A stretch of DNA of 64,000 nt, taken from contig NZ_CP039432.1 of assembly GCF_005484805.1 (NCBI RefSeq), positions 2,418,001 through 2,482,000 on the forward strand. Direction: 5' to 3'. Positions within the stretch are counted from its first letter, which is position 1. Every line of letters begins with the position of its first letter. Below the pieces are notes generated by a model. That model was not told the DNA's origin and ran no database searches. It was given only the letters and a program-made list of their open reading frames with translations. This document shows, piece by piece, positions 27,467 to 38,800 of this stretch. Origin of the DNA: Rhodococcus sp. SGAir0479 (lineage in GTDB: Bacteria; Actinomycetota; Actinomycetes; Mycobacteriales; Mycobacteriaceae). The position numbers and the translations under genes are program-made.

Positions 27467-28711
27467 CTACGCGTTACCGGCGCGCCAGGTCTCCCACGGG
27501 ATGTTCCAGTCGCCGAGGCCGTCGGTGCCCGACAGCGTCCCGCCCACCGTGTTCTCGACGACGACGATGTCTCCACGCTTGGTGTTGTCGTAGATCCACT
27601 TCGCATTGGCCGGGCTCAGGTTCAGACAGCCGTGACTGGTGTTGCTGTACCCCTGCTCGCCCACCGACCACGGCGCGGAGTGGAAGAAGATGCCGCTGTA
27701 CGACATTCGCGTGGCCCAGTCCACCGGCGTGCGGTACCCGTCGGGCGAGGTGATCGGCACACCGTAGGTCGACGAGTCCATCACGAGGTGATCGAAGCGG
27801 TCGCCGACGATGTAGACGCCGTTGTCGGTGGGCGTGCTGTCCTTGCCCATCGAGGTCGGCATCGTCTTCACGTCCCTCCCGGAGACGTTGACGGTGACCT
27901 GCTTGGTGTCGTCGTCCGCGCGGATGACGACCGCGTCGCCGATCGTGAACGAGGAGTGCACGTCCTCCTGGCCGAACAGACCCTTGCCGAGATCGCGGCC
28001 GTAGGCCTTGACGTCGACCGTCACGGTGGTGCCGGGCGCCCAGTAGTTCTGCGGACGCCAGCGCACCTCGCGGTTGTTCAACCAGTAGAAGGCGCCCTCC
28101 ACCGGCGGCACCGTGACGATCTCGATCGCGGCCTCGGCCGCCCTCCGGTCGGGGATGTTCTCGTCGAACTGGACGGCGACGGGCTGGCCGATCCCGACCA
28201 CGCTGCCGTCTCCCGGCATCACGTAGGGCTTGGTGACGTTCCCGGGAGAGCTGGTGGTGAACGACATGGTGGTGGAGGTGGCGCCGCCGAGTCCGTACGC
28301 GTCCGCCTGCAGGGTATACCTGCGGCTGTACCCGAGCTGCTCGGTATTGGTCCACGACAGGCCGTCGGGAGCGACGGCTCCCGCGACGACCCGACCCTCC
28401 GGGTTACGCAGTGTGACGTTCGCGAGCCGGCCGTCGGCGACCCGGACGGTCACCGGAGTTCCCGGTGAGAAGCCCACCGCGCCGTCGAGCACCGACGTCG
28501 TGAGTTTCGGCTGGATGAGCGCGACCAGCGGGTTCGAGTCGATCGATCCAGACGCCGAATCCGCCGTACCCGCCGAACTGGTCGAGATGGTGCATCCGGT
28601 GACCAGCATCACCATCCCCAGTGCGGCCGCGACGGCCACCACCACGGCCGACGATCCCGGTCGCCGCCGCCCTCCCCCGCGCCGACCCTCGCGTCCGCCA
28701 CTGCCGTTCAT
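27467..28711 (-). CDS. L,D-transpeptidase lipoprotein (LdtB/LdtMt2-like)
   Basis: 414 residues. A basic N-terminus leads into a hydrophobic segment ending MVMLVTGC, a lipobox with Cys40. Two bacterial Ig-like domains follow (about 60-150 and 155-255). The YkuD catalytic domain has the active-site motif SHGCLNLSP near residue 365 and [18 protein letters not shown] before it. It makes 3-3 cross-links in peptidoglycan outside the membrane, the reaction targeted by carbapenems. Organisation and position between orn and fas match M. tuberculosis Rv2518c. Start at ATG 28711. It is transcribed alone or with the small 75-residue gene. Confidence 0.9.
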   Translation of the reverse strand: MNGSGGREGRRGGGRRRPGSSAVVVAVAAALGMVMLVTGCTISTSSAGTADSASGSIDSNPLVALIQPKLTTSVLDGAVGFSPGTPVTVRVADGRLANVTLRNPEGRVVAGAVAPDGLSWTNTEQLGYSRRYTLQADAYGLGGATSTTMSFTTSSPGNVTKPYVMPGDGSVVGIGQPVAVQFDENIPDRRAAEAAIEIVTVPPVEGAFYWLNNREVRWRPQNYWAPGTTVTVDVKAYGRDLGKGLFGQEDVHSSFTIGDAVVIRADDDTKQVTVNVSGRDVKTMPTSMGKDSTPTDNGVYIVGDRFDHLVMDSSTYGVPITSPDGYRTPVDWATRMSYSGIFFHSAPWSVGEQGYSNTSHGCLNLSPANAKWIYDNTKRGDIVVVENTVGGTLSGTDGLGDWNIPWETWRAGNA

Positions 28712-28985
28712 CGAAACCCCACTTCACACTGCACAAACCAACACGACACATCCCGCGAGACACGTCCCCACCCGCGGCAGAGCGTCACAAACCGACCAGC
28801 CGCGCCACTGCATGATGCCAGCTCTGTCGGACACCCCCGAGCGACGTGCCGAGCCGGTGAATAACGGTCGAATACCAATCGCCACCTGGGGCTGGAGTGC
28901 TACAGGGATACGGATTTGCTTTCGCTCGAAGCGGTCCGTTAATGTTCTCCTCGCACCGAGCGAGGGACACCTCGCGAAGGCAACT

Positions 28986-29058
28986 GCGCCGCTAGCTCAA
29001 CTGGCAGAGCAAGTGACTCTTAATCACTGGGTTCGGGGTTCGAGTCCCTGGCGGCGCA
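28986..29058 (+). tRNA. tRNA-Lys (anticodon CTT), copy 1
   Basis: Acceptor GCGCCGC / GCGGCGC and an anticodon stem GTGA/TCAC around CTCTTAA, hence CTT. Discriminator A; CCA not encoded. Its central part is nearly identical to the copy 22 bases downstream. Confidence 0.95.
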
Positions 29059-29080
29059 CGCTAGATTGCTAGCACGGCTG

Positions 29081-29153
29081 GCGCCTATAGCTCAGTTGGT
29101 AGAGCAAGTGACTCTTAATCACTGGGTCCGGGGTTCGAGTCCCTGTGGGCGCA
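29081..29153 (+). tRNA. tRNA-Lys (anticodon CTT), copy 2
   Basis: Acceptor GCGCCTA / TGGGCGC. The anticodon arm is the same as in copy 1. It differs mainly in the acceptor and D arms. CCA is not encoded. A strong terminator follows. Confidence 0.95.
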
Positions 29154-29157
29154 CCGA

Positions 29158-29192
29158 GAAGGTCCCCGCACGCATCGCGTGCGGGGACCTTC
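29158..29192 (+). terminator. Terminator after the tRNA-Lys pair
   Basis: Perfect 16-bp stem GAAGGTCCCCGCACGC with its complement and a 3-base loop, followed by GTCGTTT. Confidence 0.9.
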
Positions 29193-29327
29193 GTCGTTTC
29201 ACCGAGCATCCGATCCCGCAGTGCGCACCGGCCTCCCCGACACACGACGAAGGCCGCCGCCTCCCCCGGCGCGGACCCGCCCCGAAGACGGGGTCCCGAG
29301 GGTTGCGGCGGCCCGTGAGCCCGACCG

Positions 29328-29549
29328 TCAGCGGAAGAGCTTGCGCACCACCAGCAGTCCGACGATGGCGCCGGCACCGATCAGCGCCGCCCTGACCGCC
29401 GGTTCGTTCAACTTGGCGAGCACGCCCTGCTTGGTCGACTCGACCAGACGCTTGGGGTTGGTGCGGACAGCGAGCACGTCGAGTGTCTGCGCGAGTTGAT
29501 TGCGGGCATTCTCGATGTCCCGCTCGATGGCCTCGGTGTCCCTGGGCAC
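29328..29549 (-). CDS. DUF3618 small membrane protein (Rv2520c-like)
   Basis: 73 residues. The N-terminal half has the DUF3618 pattern: RDTEAIERDIENARNQLAQT then LDVLAVRTNPKRLVE. One C-terminal transmembrane helix AALIGAGAIVGLLVVRKLF follows. A gene of the same kind (Rv2520c) sits in the same place, between ldt and bcp, in M. tuberculosis. Function is unknown; the helical N-terminus likely faces the cytosol. Confidence 0.8.
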   Translation of the reverse strand: MPRDTEAIERDIENARNQLAQTLDVLAVRTNPKRLVESTKQGVLAKLNEPAVRAALIGAGAIVGLLVVRKLFR

Positions 29550-29691
29550 GTGTCCTCCAACTGTCGATTCGGTGCGGTTGTGTTGCTGCTGTGCCGGTCA
29601 CGCTACCGGCACCTGCGTCCACAACCGTAGAACAGACGGGCGAGCGCGGCGTCGCCCGCACCGTCGGGCCTCTTGGGTAGCCTCAGTCGCT

Positions 29692-30162
29692 GTGACCGAC
29701 AACAGGCTTGCCCCCGGAGACATCGCCCCCGACTTCACACTGCCCGACGCCGACGGCAACGACGTCTCGCTGGCCGACTACCGCGGCCGCAAGGTGATCG
29801 TGTACTTCTACCCCGCCGCCGGCACGCCCGGCTGCACCAAGCAGGCGTGCGACTTCCGCGACAGCCTCGCCGAACTGAACGGCTCCGGCCTCGACGTCGT
29901 CGGCATCTCCCCCGACAAGCCGGCCAAGCTCGCGAAGTTCCGCGACAACGAGGAGTTGAACTTCCCGCTGCTGTCGGATCCGGAGAAGGCCACGCTCACC
30001 GCCTGGGGGGCGTTCGGCGAGAAGAAGATGTACGGCAAGGTCGTCCAGGGCGTAATCCGGTCGACGTTCCTCGTCGACGAGGACGGCAAGATCGAGGTCG
30101 CCCAGTACAACGTGCGCGCGACCGGTCACGTCGCCAAACTCCGCCGCGATCTGTCCGTCTGA
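29692..30162 (+). CDS. bcp: Peroxiredoxin of the BCP/PrxQ type
   Basis: 156 residues from GTG. Thioredoxin-like peroxidase that reduces hydroperoxides in the cytoplasm. The peroxidatic cysteine is Cys48 in AGTPGCTKQAC; Cys53 in the same motif is the usual resolving residue in PrxQ. Other hallmarks are VIVYFYP, DVVGISPD, FPLLSDPE and the arginine in GVIRSTFLVDEDGKI. Same position as Rv2521 in M. tuberculosis. It is convergent with the M20 peptidase gene, six bases away. Confidence 0.93.
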   Translation: MTDNRLAPGDIAPDFTLPDADGNDVSLADYRGRKVIVYFYPAAGTPGCTKQACDFRDSLAELNGSGLDVVGISPDKPAKLAKFRDNEELNFPLLSDPEKATLTAWGAFGEKKMYGKVVQGVIRSTFLVDEDGKIEVAQYNVRATGHVAKLRRDLSV

Positions 30163-30168
30163 GCGCCG

Positions 30169-31533
30169 TCAGGTCCGGTCGCCGAGGCTCCTCAGGAACA
30201 GGGCCTCGGCGACGGCCAGGTTCTCGATCTCGGTGGGGTCGACGCTCTCGTTCGGCGCGTGGATGAACGCGGCCGGTTCCTCCACACCGAGCAGCAGGAT
30301 CTCGGCGTCGGGGAACTGGTCGCCCAGCACGTTGCACAGCGGAATCGACCCGCCCTCGCCGATCGGGCTCGCGGCGACACCGTAGGCGGCCGCCAGTGCC
30401 TCGGACAGCGCAACGTAGGCGGGACCGGTGGTCGACGTGCGGAACGGCTCCCCCACCGACTCGCGCTCCACCCGCACACGGGCGCCCCACGGCGCCGCCT
30501 TCTCCAAGTGCGCGATCAGCGCGTCCTGTGCATGAACGGGCGTCATCCCGGGCGGCACACGCAGATTCAACCGGGCAGATGCCCGCGGTTGGATCGCCGC
30601 GGCCGAGCCGACCACCGGCGGCGCGTCGATGCCGAGGATCGTCAGTGCCGGCCGGGCCCACACCGCATCGGCCACGGAGCCGGAACCGGTGAGCCGGACC
30701 CCGTCGAGAACGCCGGCGTCCGCGCGGAACCGCTCCTCGGGGTACTCGGCACCGATCCAGTCCTGAGCGGTGTCGAGTCCGTCGACCACGGTGTTGCCGC
30801 CGTGGTCCCGCAACGTCGACAGCATCTGCACGAGCGCCGCCAGCGCGTCCGGCGCAGGACCACCGTACATACCCGAATGCAGTTGGCTCCGGAGGGTTTC
30901 CACGTGCACGACGACATTCGCGACGCCCCGCAGGCTGACCGTGACGGCCGGCTGACCGACCGCGGTGTTCCCGGTGTCCGCGACCAGCACGACGTCGGCC
31001 GCGAACAAGTCCGGGCGGGCGCGCACGAGGTCCTCGAGTCCCCCTCCGCTCATCTCCTCCGAGCCCTCGCACACCACCCGGATGCCGACCGGCGCCGGCG
31101 CGTCCGGCAACCCGAGCGCCCGCAGGGCCAGCAGGTGCATCACGAGGTTGCCCTTGCAGTCCGCGGCGCCGCGCCCGTACCAGCGGCCGTCGCGTTCGGT
31201 CAGCTCGAACGGCGGCGTCTCCCACAGCGCCTCGTCGCCCGCGGGTTGCACGTCGTAGTGGCTGTAGAGGAGCACGGTGGGCGCGCCCTCGGGTCCCGGC
31301 CGGTGCCCGACGACCGCCGTCGAACCGTCCGACGTCTCGATCAACTCGACGTCGCCGATTCCCACCGCCCGGAACGCGTCGGCGACCCAGTTCGCGGCCC
31401 CGAGGCACTCCTCCGGGGGCGCCTGGCGCGGGTCGGCGATCGACCGGAAGGCCACGAGGGCCGCCAGCTCCTCGCGCGCCGTCGGCATCAGCGCCGCGAC
31501 TCGTCCCCGTACCTCGTCCGACTGCTCCGTCAC
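30169..31533 (-). CDS. M20-family metallopeptidase/dipeptidase (Rv2522c-like)
   Basis: 454 residues. Zinc ligands sit in LYSHYDVQPAG, GRGAADCKGNL and GSEEMSGG, and a final His in FIHAPNESVD. The insertion around HVETLRSQLHSGMYGG is the lid/dimerisation domain. The family hydrolyses dipeptides or N-acyl amino acids; substrate unknown. A GTG at 31548 would add five residues, but GGAGGAGG immediately before VTEQSDE favours the GTG at 31533. Place between bcp and acpS equals that of Rv2522c. Confidence 0.85.
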   Translation of the reverse strand: MTEQSDEVRGRVAALMPTAREELAALVAFRSIADPRQAPPEECLGAANWVADAFRAVGIGDVELIETSDGSTAVVGHRPGPEGAPTVLLYSHYDVQPAGDEALWETPPFELTERDGRWYGRGAADCKGNLVMHLLALRALGLPDAPAPVGIRVVCEGSEEMSGGGLEDLVRARPDLFAADVVLVADTGNTAVGQPAVTVSLRGVANVVVHVETLRSQLHSGMYGGPAPDALAALVQMLSTLRDHGGNTVVDGLDTAQDWIGAEYPEERFRADAGVLDGVRLTGSGSVADAVWARPALTILGIDAPPVVGSAAAIQPRASARLNLRVPPGMTPVHAQDALIAHLEKAAPWGARVRVERESVGEPFRTSTTGPAYVALSEALAAAYGVAASPIGEGGSIPLCNVLGDQFPDAEILLLGVEEPAAFIHAPNESVDPTEIENLAVAEALFLRSLGDRT

Positions 31534-31700
31534 CACGGCCTCCTCCACACGTTCAGGACAGGACCCATCGAGCCTACGAGCCGGAGGCGGTCGGCGCGTC
31601 GGAGCGTCGCTTCACCCCCGCCGCACGGCGCGGTAAGCGGTACCGCGGGAAACACGAGAACGGGAACTTCGTCGAATCCTGTGCAAAAGACCGATAACCT

Positions 31701-32396
31701 GTGCCTGTGGAGTCCACTACCAGCCGCCGTCCGCCTCGCAGAGTGGACCCCGCGCTGGAGGTCCAGAGCGACCCCCAGGAGCTGATGCCGCGCAAGCGTC
31801 CCACCCAGGAGCGCAGCCGCCGCAAGTTCGACGCACTGCTCAACGCGTCCCGGGAATTGCTCGTCGACGTCGGGTTCGAGTCCTTCACGTGCGAGGAGGT
31901 CGCGGCCCGCGCCGACGTCCCGATCGGCACGCTCTACCAGTTCTTCGCGAACAAGTACGTCATCGTGTGTGAGCTCAACCGGCAGGACCTGGTGGGCGTG
32001 CAGCAGGAACTCGAGGCGTTCAGCGGCGAGGTGCCGTCGTTGGACTGGCTGCGGTTCCTCAACACGTTCGTCGATCACATGGCGGGACTGTGGACGTCCG
32101 ATCCGTCGCGCCGCGAGGTGTGGCTGGCGATGCAGTCCACGCCGTCCACCCGCGCGACCGGTGTGATCCACGAGAAGCAGTTCGCCGAGCGGGTCACTCG
32201 CATGCTCGCACCGCTCACCCCGCACACTCCGCACGAGCGCCGCACGATGATGGCCGAGGTCCTCGTCCACGTCGTGTACTCGATGCTGAACTTCTCGGTG
32301 CAGGACGGCCAGAGCCACGCCGACGCGGTCGCCGAACTCAAGCGTCTGATGGTCGCCTACCTGCTGGTCGCGGAGAAGGAAGCCCGCTCCAAGTAG
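31701..32396 (+). CDS. TetR-family regulator next to acpS-fas
   Basis: 231 residues as drawn from GTG; a start at ATG 31785 would give 203. HTH: RSRRKFDALLNASRELLVDV, SFTCEEVAARADVPIGTLYQ, FFANKYVIVCEL. The ligand domain is long and largely helical. The genetic place differs from M. tuberculosis FasR (Rv3208), so identity with FasR is not claimed, though nearness to fas makes control of lipid synthesis an idea to test. It is convergent with acpS over a shared strong terminator. Confidence 0.8.
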   Translation: MPVESTTSRRPPRRVDPALEVQSDPQELMPRKRPTQERSRRKFDALLNASRELLVDVGFESFTCEEVAARADVPIGTLYQFFANKYVIVCELNRQDLVGVQQELEAFSGEVPSLDWLRFLNTFVDHMAGLWTSDPSRREVWLAMQSTPSTRATGVIHEKQFAERVTRMLAPLTPHTPHERRTMMAEVLVHVVYSMLNFSVQDGQSHADAVAELKRLMVAYLLVAEKEARSK

Positions 32397-32414
32397 GCGC
32401 CGGTGCGAACGAAC

Positions 32415-32459
32415 GACCGAGGCCGGTCGACGGATTGTGTCCGTCGACCGGCCTCGGTC
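32415..32459. terminator. Bidirectional terminator between tetR and acpS
   Basis: A perfect 20-bp stem starting GACCGAGGCCGG and ending in its complement, with the loop TTGTG; CTTCTTCC follows on the plus strand. Confidence 0.9.
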
Positions 32460-32474
32460 TTCTTCCGTGCTCGA

Positions 32475-32888
32475 TCAGCCGATGGGCGCGATCGGGTCAG
32501 GTTCCTCGATGACGACCATCGCTCCCGCGACGTCGCCGTCGTGTGTCAAGGACAGGTGGATCTTGGCGCTCGGCAGGAACTCGGCCGCCTCACCGTGCAG
32601 TTTGATCGTCGGCCGCCCCCAGGCGTCGTTGACGACCTCCACCAGCACGTACGCGTTGTCCCCGACCGCGGGCGGGCGGGCGAACCGCGAGGCCGCCCAC
32701 GCCTTGATGACCGCCTCCTTCGCGGCCCACCGGACCGCGTAGTGCCGCGCCGGGTCGGTACTGCGGGACTCGCAGTACCGACGCTCGGCGGGACGGAAGC
32801 TGGACTTCATCGCGGTCCCCGGACGCTTCAGCTGCTCCGCGAACTCCGAGATCGTGACGACGTCGAAGCCGATCCCCAGGACTGCCAT
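32475..32888 (-). CDS. acpS: Holo-[acyl-carrier-protein] synthase
   Basis: 137 residues. Transfers phosphopantetheine from CoA to a serine of the ACP domain, here most likely that of FAS-I. Motifs: GIGFDVVTISEF at the N-terminus with the Mg-binding Asp, FRPAERRYCE, RWAAKEAVIKAW and HLSLTHDGDVAGAMVV. It begins at the base next to the fas stop codon, so the two are one operon, as in M. tuberculosis Rv2524c-Rv2523c. Confidence 0.95.
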   Translation of the reverse strand: MAVLGIGFDVVTISEFAEQLKRPGTAMKSSFRPAERRYCESRSTDPARHYAVRWAAKEAVIKAWAASRFARPPAVGDNAYVLVEVVNDAWGRPTIKLHGEAAEFLPSAKIHLSLTHDGDVAGAMVVIEEPDPIAPIG

Positions 32889-35800
32889 CTAGCGGCACCC
32901 CGGCTGTCCGGCGCGGTACACGTGGTCGTCGCCCAGACGGGCCTCCTCGGTGAGCAGCATGTCGGCCTCGAGCTGGCGGGCAGCCTTGGCCGGCACCGCG
33001 TCGCCACCGAAGCGGCGGTCCGCGGGACGCTCGTACAGGGCCTCGCCGCCGCACATCGCCGACGCCAGGCGACGCTGGCCGTCGATCGTGCGCTGCTGCG
33101 CCTGCGTCAGGTAGGCCTCGCGCTGGTTCGCCGGGATCGACTCGACGAACGCCTGCGGATGGACCACCGCGATCAGACCCGACACGTGACCGAAGCCGAG
33201 GCTGGTCAACAGGCCGGCCTTGAGCGCGAACTGGTTTCCGAAGCGCAGCGGGGTCCGCGGCCACACGAAGTGCGAGAACTCCGCCATCTTGTCGTCGACA
33301 CAGTCCAGGCTGCGGTTCGGCGGGACGACGCCCTGGCTGAGGACCTGGCACAGGCCGATCAGCTGGAACGCCGCCGCGCCGCCCTTGGCGTGACCGGTGA
33401 GCGTCTTCTGCGAGATGACGAACAGCGGCGCGCCGTCGCTGCGGCCCAGGGCCGCCGCCAGACGCTCGTGCAGTTCGGCCTCGTTCGGATCGTTCGCGGC
33501 CGTCGAGGTGTCGTGCTTGGAGACCACGGAGATGTCGTCGGCGGTGATCCCGAGCGCGTTGAGCGAGAGCGCCAGCTGCGAGTCCTGCCCGCCGCGGCCC
33601 GCGCCGAGCGCACCGATGCCGGGTGCCGGGATGGAGGTGTGCACACCGTCGGCGAACGAACCCGCCCAGGCGACCACACCGAGAACCGGCAGACCCATCT
33701 CCAGCGCGAGATCACCACGCGCCAGCAGGATGGTGCCGCCACCGGCCGACTCGACGAATCCGCCGCGACGACGGTCGTTGGCCCGCGAGAAGCGCCGGTC
33801 GTCGATGCCCTTGGCGGCCATCTCGTCCGACTTGGCGGTCGCCGACATGTCACCGAAGCCGACGATGCCCTCGATGCCCAGGTCGTCGAAACCGCCGGCC
33901 ACGACCAGCTTGGCCTTGCCGAGCTTGATCTTGTCGACGCCCTCCTCGACGGAGACCGCGGCCGTGGCGCACGCCGCGACCGGGTGCACCATCGCACCGT
34001 AGCCACCGACATACGACTGGACGACGTGCGCCGCAATCACATTCGGCAGAGCCTCCTGCAGGATGTCGTTCGCGCGGGACTCGCCGAGCAGCGTGTCGAT
34101 GTACAGCGAGCGCATCGACGTCATGCCGCCCATGCCGGTGCCCTGGGTGTTGGCGACGAACGACGGGTGCACCCACCGCAGCAGCTCGGACGGAGTGAAG
34201 CCGCCGGTGAGGAACGCGTCGACGGTGGAGACGATGTTCCACAGACCGACCCGATCCACGGACCCGGCCATGTCGGCGGGGATGCCCCACTTGGTGACGT
34301 CGAACCCGGTCGGGATCTGGCCGCCGACCGTGCGGGTCAGCTTGACCTTGCGCGGCACGCGGATCTCGGTGCCGGCCTTGCGGGTGACGGTCCAGTCGCC
34401 GCTCTCGGGGTCGACCGCCGCGACGGTGTTCTCCGGGTCGGAGTCGACGAACGCGCGGGCCTCGGCCTCGGAGCCGACGACGAACGACAGGTCCTTGTCG
34501 ATGAACACCGACGTGAGCAGCGGCGCGGTGTTGTCGACCATCGCGCCCTCGTCACCGTAGGTGCGGATGCCGCAGCGTTCGACGACGGTGTCGTGGTAGC
34601 GGTCGGCGATCTCCGCCTCCGGCACCAGTTCTCCGGTCTCGGTGTCGTACCAGCCCGGCGTGGGATCGTTCTCCCACGCGACCAGACCGGTGTTCCACGC
34701 GAGCTCGAGCACGCCGGCCGCGGAGAGTTGCTCGTCGACCTCCATCTCGAAGCGGGTGCGCGCCGAGCCGTACGGGCCGAGCTCGCCGGCGCCGACGATC
34801 ACGACGAGGTCGGCGGGATCGACGTCCAGCTCGGGCCAGGAGGACACTGCCGGGGCGACCACAGCACGCGGCGGGGCGGGCAGGGCCGCAATCGAATTCG
34901 CATCCTCAGCAGCCTCGTCCCGGGTCTCGGCGGCTTTCTCGGCAGCCTCGGCCGCCTCCTTCGCGAGAGCCGGCAGGTCCAGGTCGACCTCGGCCAGCCC
35001 ACCGGTGAGGTCCACCACGCGCGGCGCCTGCGCGGCGGCACGCTTGACCTCGGCCGTGCACGAGCTCAGCAGTTCGGTGGCCATCTCGTCGGTGGACCAC
35101 GTGCGCACGCCCTTGGCCTCGACCGCCTCGACCATCGGGTCGTTGCCGCCCATGAGTCCGGTGCCGCGCACCCAACCGATCAGCGCGTGCACGAGCGTGA
35201 CCCGCTCGGCCCACGTCCGCTCGGCCGACCAGCGGCCGACGACCGCGTCGAGCGCGGCCTTGGCCTCGCCGTACGCACCGTCGCCGCCGAACAGACCGCG
35301 GTTCGGGGAGCCGGGCAGCACGACGTGCAGGTGGGTGTCGACGTCACGGTCGTAGCCGATCTGCGACAGGCCACCGATCAGGCGCTCCACCGACCACAGC
35401 AGCACCCGCATCTCCATCTCGGCGCGGGCACCCGCGTCGGACAGCTCGCCGGCCACTCGCGGCGCGGCGAACGGGAACAGCATCGTCGGCGTCATCGCCT
35501 CCTTGACGAGCTTCTTGGCGCCGCCGGCGGTTTCGGTCTGCACGTTGCCGACCCACTCGACCAGCGCGTCGACGTCGGTGTACGACGCCATGTTCGCGGG
35601 AACCACCCACAGGGAGGCGCCGGCGCGGGCATTGGCGCTGTAGAGCTTGCGGTAGAAGCCGAGACGCTCGCTGTCCAGACGCGAGGTGGTCACGACGACC
35701 GTCGCACCGCCACCGAGCAGCTTGCCGGCCACCGATGCGGCGATCGAGCCCTTGCTGGCACCCGTGACGATCGCGATCTCGCCGGTGTACCGGCCCTTCT

Positions 35801-38800
35801 TCTCGAGCGGCGCGATTGCCACCTGTGCGATGCGACCGTAGAGCTCGGCCAGCGTGGTGCGGCCTTCTGCGGTCGCGCGCTGCTGCCACCACTGGGCGTG
35901 GTTGGCCACGGCGGTGCCGGCACCGTCGAAACGCTCGACGGTCAGGTCGATCTCACCGGTCCAGCCGCGTGCGAGGTCCTCGCGGGCGGTGGCCCAGCGG
36001 TCGTCGATCAGCACGGCCTTCTTGGCGTCGAACGCCGGGGCGACCAGTCGCGGCCAGTCGGACCCGAGCTCGGCCGACACGAGGTCGACGAGCGCGGTGT
36101 CGTCCGCGGCGACCGCGGCGGCAGCCGACTCGCTGAATCCGAGCTGCTCGAGCACCAGCCGGGCGGCCGACGCCAACACACCGTTCCGGCCGGTGATGGC
36201 CTCGGTGAACTCGCCGAGCGCGGCCGCGTCGACGGTCCCGCCCGCTCCCCCACCGGCAGCCGGCATGGAGACGGCGACACCGCGGCGCGACGCAACGGAC
36301 TGGACGGCGGCGTCGACGAGCGCGTCGACGGCGGCGCCGTCGGCGATCGCACCTTCGTGCAGGCCACCCATCGCGCCACCACGCACGCTGGAGCCGTCGC
36401 GAGTACCGAGCGCAACCTCCGCGGTCACGTGGTGCGCCCAGCCGTCACCGAGCTCCCAGACCTTCTTGACCCGGTCCGCGATCGCGCCGGGCCGGCGACC
36501 CGACGGGCCGAACACCTTGCGCAGGTGATCGTTGATCGAATCGGTCAGCACCGGGCCGAACGGCTTGTACGTGCGGGCCAACCGGTCCACAGTGACCGCG
36601 AGCGATCCCATGTCGGCGTCCGCGGCGCCGTCGATCGCCCCGAGCGAGAGCTCGGAGCCGAGGTCGACGAGCAGCTGGTTACGACGCGAGGACACGCCGT
36701 CGCACAGTGCCTCGATGGTGTCGGCGGGACCGATCTGGTCCGGGCGCAGCTTGGTCCACAGTGCGATGAGCACCTTGGTGGCGTCAGCGGCCTTGAACGC
36801 GATGTCGTCCGGGCGCGGGCCACCGGCCGGAGCGGCGGGGGCCGCGACGGGTGCGGGCGCGGCCGCAGCCGGTGCGGCGGGTGCCTCAGCGGAGTCGTCC
36901 GCAGGATCTTCTTCGACGGGCGCCGGATCGACGTCGGTGCTGTAGACGACCGACGCCTCCCGCTCGATGTTGAGCACCTCGACCTTCGTGCCGGCGTGCT
37001 CGTCGAGCTTGAGCGTCTGCGCTGCGAGGTTCGCGACGGTCGGGGTCGCCCCCAGGCCGATCTCGACGAACCGCTCGACGCCCAGACCGCCGGCGTCCTC
37101 GTCGGTGAACAGCAGGTCCTGCGTCTCGATCCAGCGGACCGGGCTCGCGAACTGCCACGCGAGCAGTTCGACGAGGATGACGCGGGTCAGCGCGACCGGG
37201 CGCTCGGCCCAGCTGTCGAAGTCCGCGAGGACGGCCTGCAGCTGGTCGGACGGGACCAGGTCGGCGATCTCCTGGACGAAGTCGCGACCGAGGTTGAACA
37301 ACTTCGGCACCAGGTTCGGGATGTACCGCCCGATCAGCAGCGCCGGATCGATCTCCTGCGGCAGGAGTTCGTCGAGCTTGGCGCGGAAGTCGTCGACGCC
37401 GCCGCGCAGCACCGTCGAGTGGAACGGCACGTCGATGCCCGGAACGACGATGAACGCGCGCTTGCCTCCGAAAGCCTCACGGCGGATGTCGATCTCCCGT
37501 TCGAGGGCCGCGAGGCCCTTGACCGTGCCGGCGATCGCGTACTGCGAACCCTTGAGGTTGAGGTTGACGATCTGCAGGAATTCGCCGGTCGCGTCGGCGA
37601 CACCACCCACGAACGCCTGCAGCTCGTCGTCGGCGACGCCGATCTGCGACGGGCGGATCGCGGCCATGCGGTAGTCGCTGCGGCCGGCGGCGTCACGCGG
37701 CACCAGCTCGTGCATCGCCGAACCACGCTGGAAGACCACCTCGAGCAGCGCCTCGAGCGGCAGCACTCCGGCGACCGCGGTGAGGGCGTTGTACTCGCCC
37801 ACCGAGTGCCCGGCGAGGTACGAGCCCTCGACGAACGCGCCGGACTCGCGCAGCTCGGCCACCTGGGCGACACCGAGGGTCGCCATCGCGACCTGCGTGA
37901 ACTGCGTCAGGTGCAGCACGCCGTCCGGGTGCCGGTGCTCGACGCCGCGCGCCTTGACCAGCGTCGGGTTGTCCCGCACGACCGCGAGGATCGAGAAGCC
38001 GAGTGCCGCGCGGGTGTGCTTGTCGGCGCGCTCCCAGACCTCGCGGGCGGCCTTGCTGCGCGAGCGGGCGTCGAGCCCCATGCCCGGACGCTGGATGCCC
38101 TGGCCGGGGAACGCGTACACGGTCTTGGGGGCGGCGGTGCGGCCGGTCGCGACCATCACCAGGTCACCGTCGACGCGGCAGCCGACCTCGACGATCTCGT
38201 CACCGTGATCGGTGGCGACCCGGTCGACGCGGACGTCGATCTCGGCGCCGGGGCGGACCATGCCGAGGAAGCGGGCGGTCCACGCGGTCAGGCGGCGGGC
38301 CGGCACCTTCGACTCGGGGTCGACCGCGGTGACGGCCTGCTGAGCGGCGGCCGACAGCCACATGCCGTGCACGATCGGGGTACCCAGCCCGGCGAGGAGC
38401 GCCGCGGCGTCGGAGGTGTGGATCGGGTTGTGGTCGCCCGAGACGCGGGCGAACGCGGCCATGTTGCGCGGCGCCACCATCGTCAGGTCGCGGCGGCGAC
38501 GGCGCGGGGTCTCCGCGACGTCGGCGGACAGCGAACCACCGGCCCGAGCCGGATCGGCCAGCTCACCCTTACCGGTGCGCCCACGGATCGCGAAACGCTC
38601 GGTGAGGACGGCGACGGCGGGCGCCTCGAGGCCCTCGCCGAGCATGGCGCCGACCTCGACACGTACCTCCACGACCCGGCCCATGTCGGTGTCGACGACG
38701 TCGCCGGCCTCGGCACGCACCACGAGAATGCTGGTCTCCGACGGCAGTTCACCGACGAGATCGACTGCGTGATCCAGATGGACCAGGTCGAGCATGCCCT

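Noticed and set aside
31701-32396. Naming the TetR gene beside acpS as fasR
   Set aside because: In M. tuberculosis FasR is Rv3208, far from fas. Nearness alone does not justify the name.
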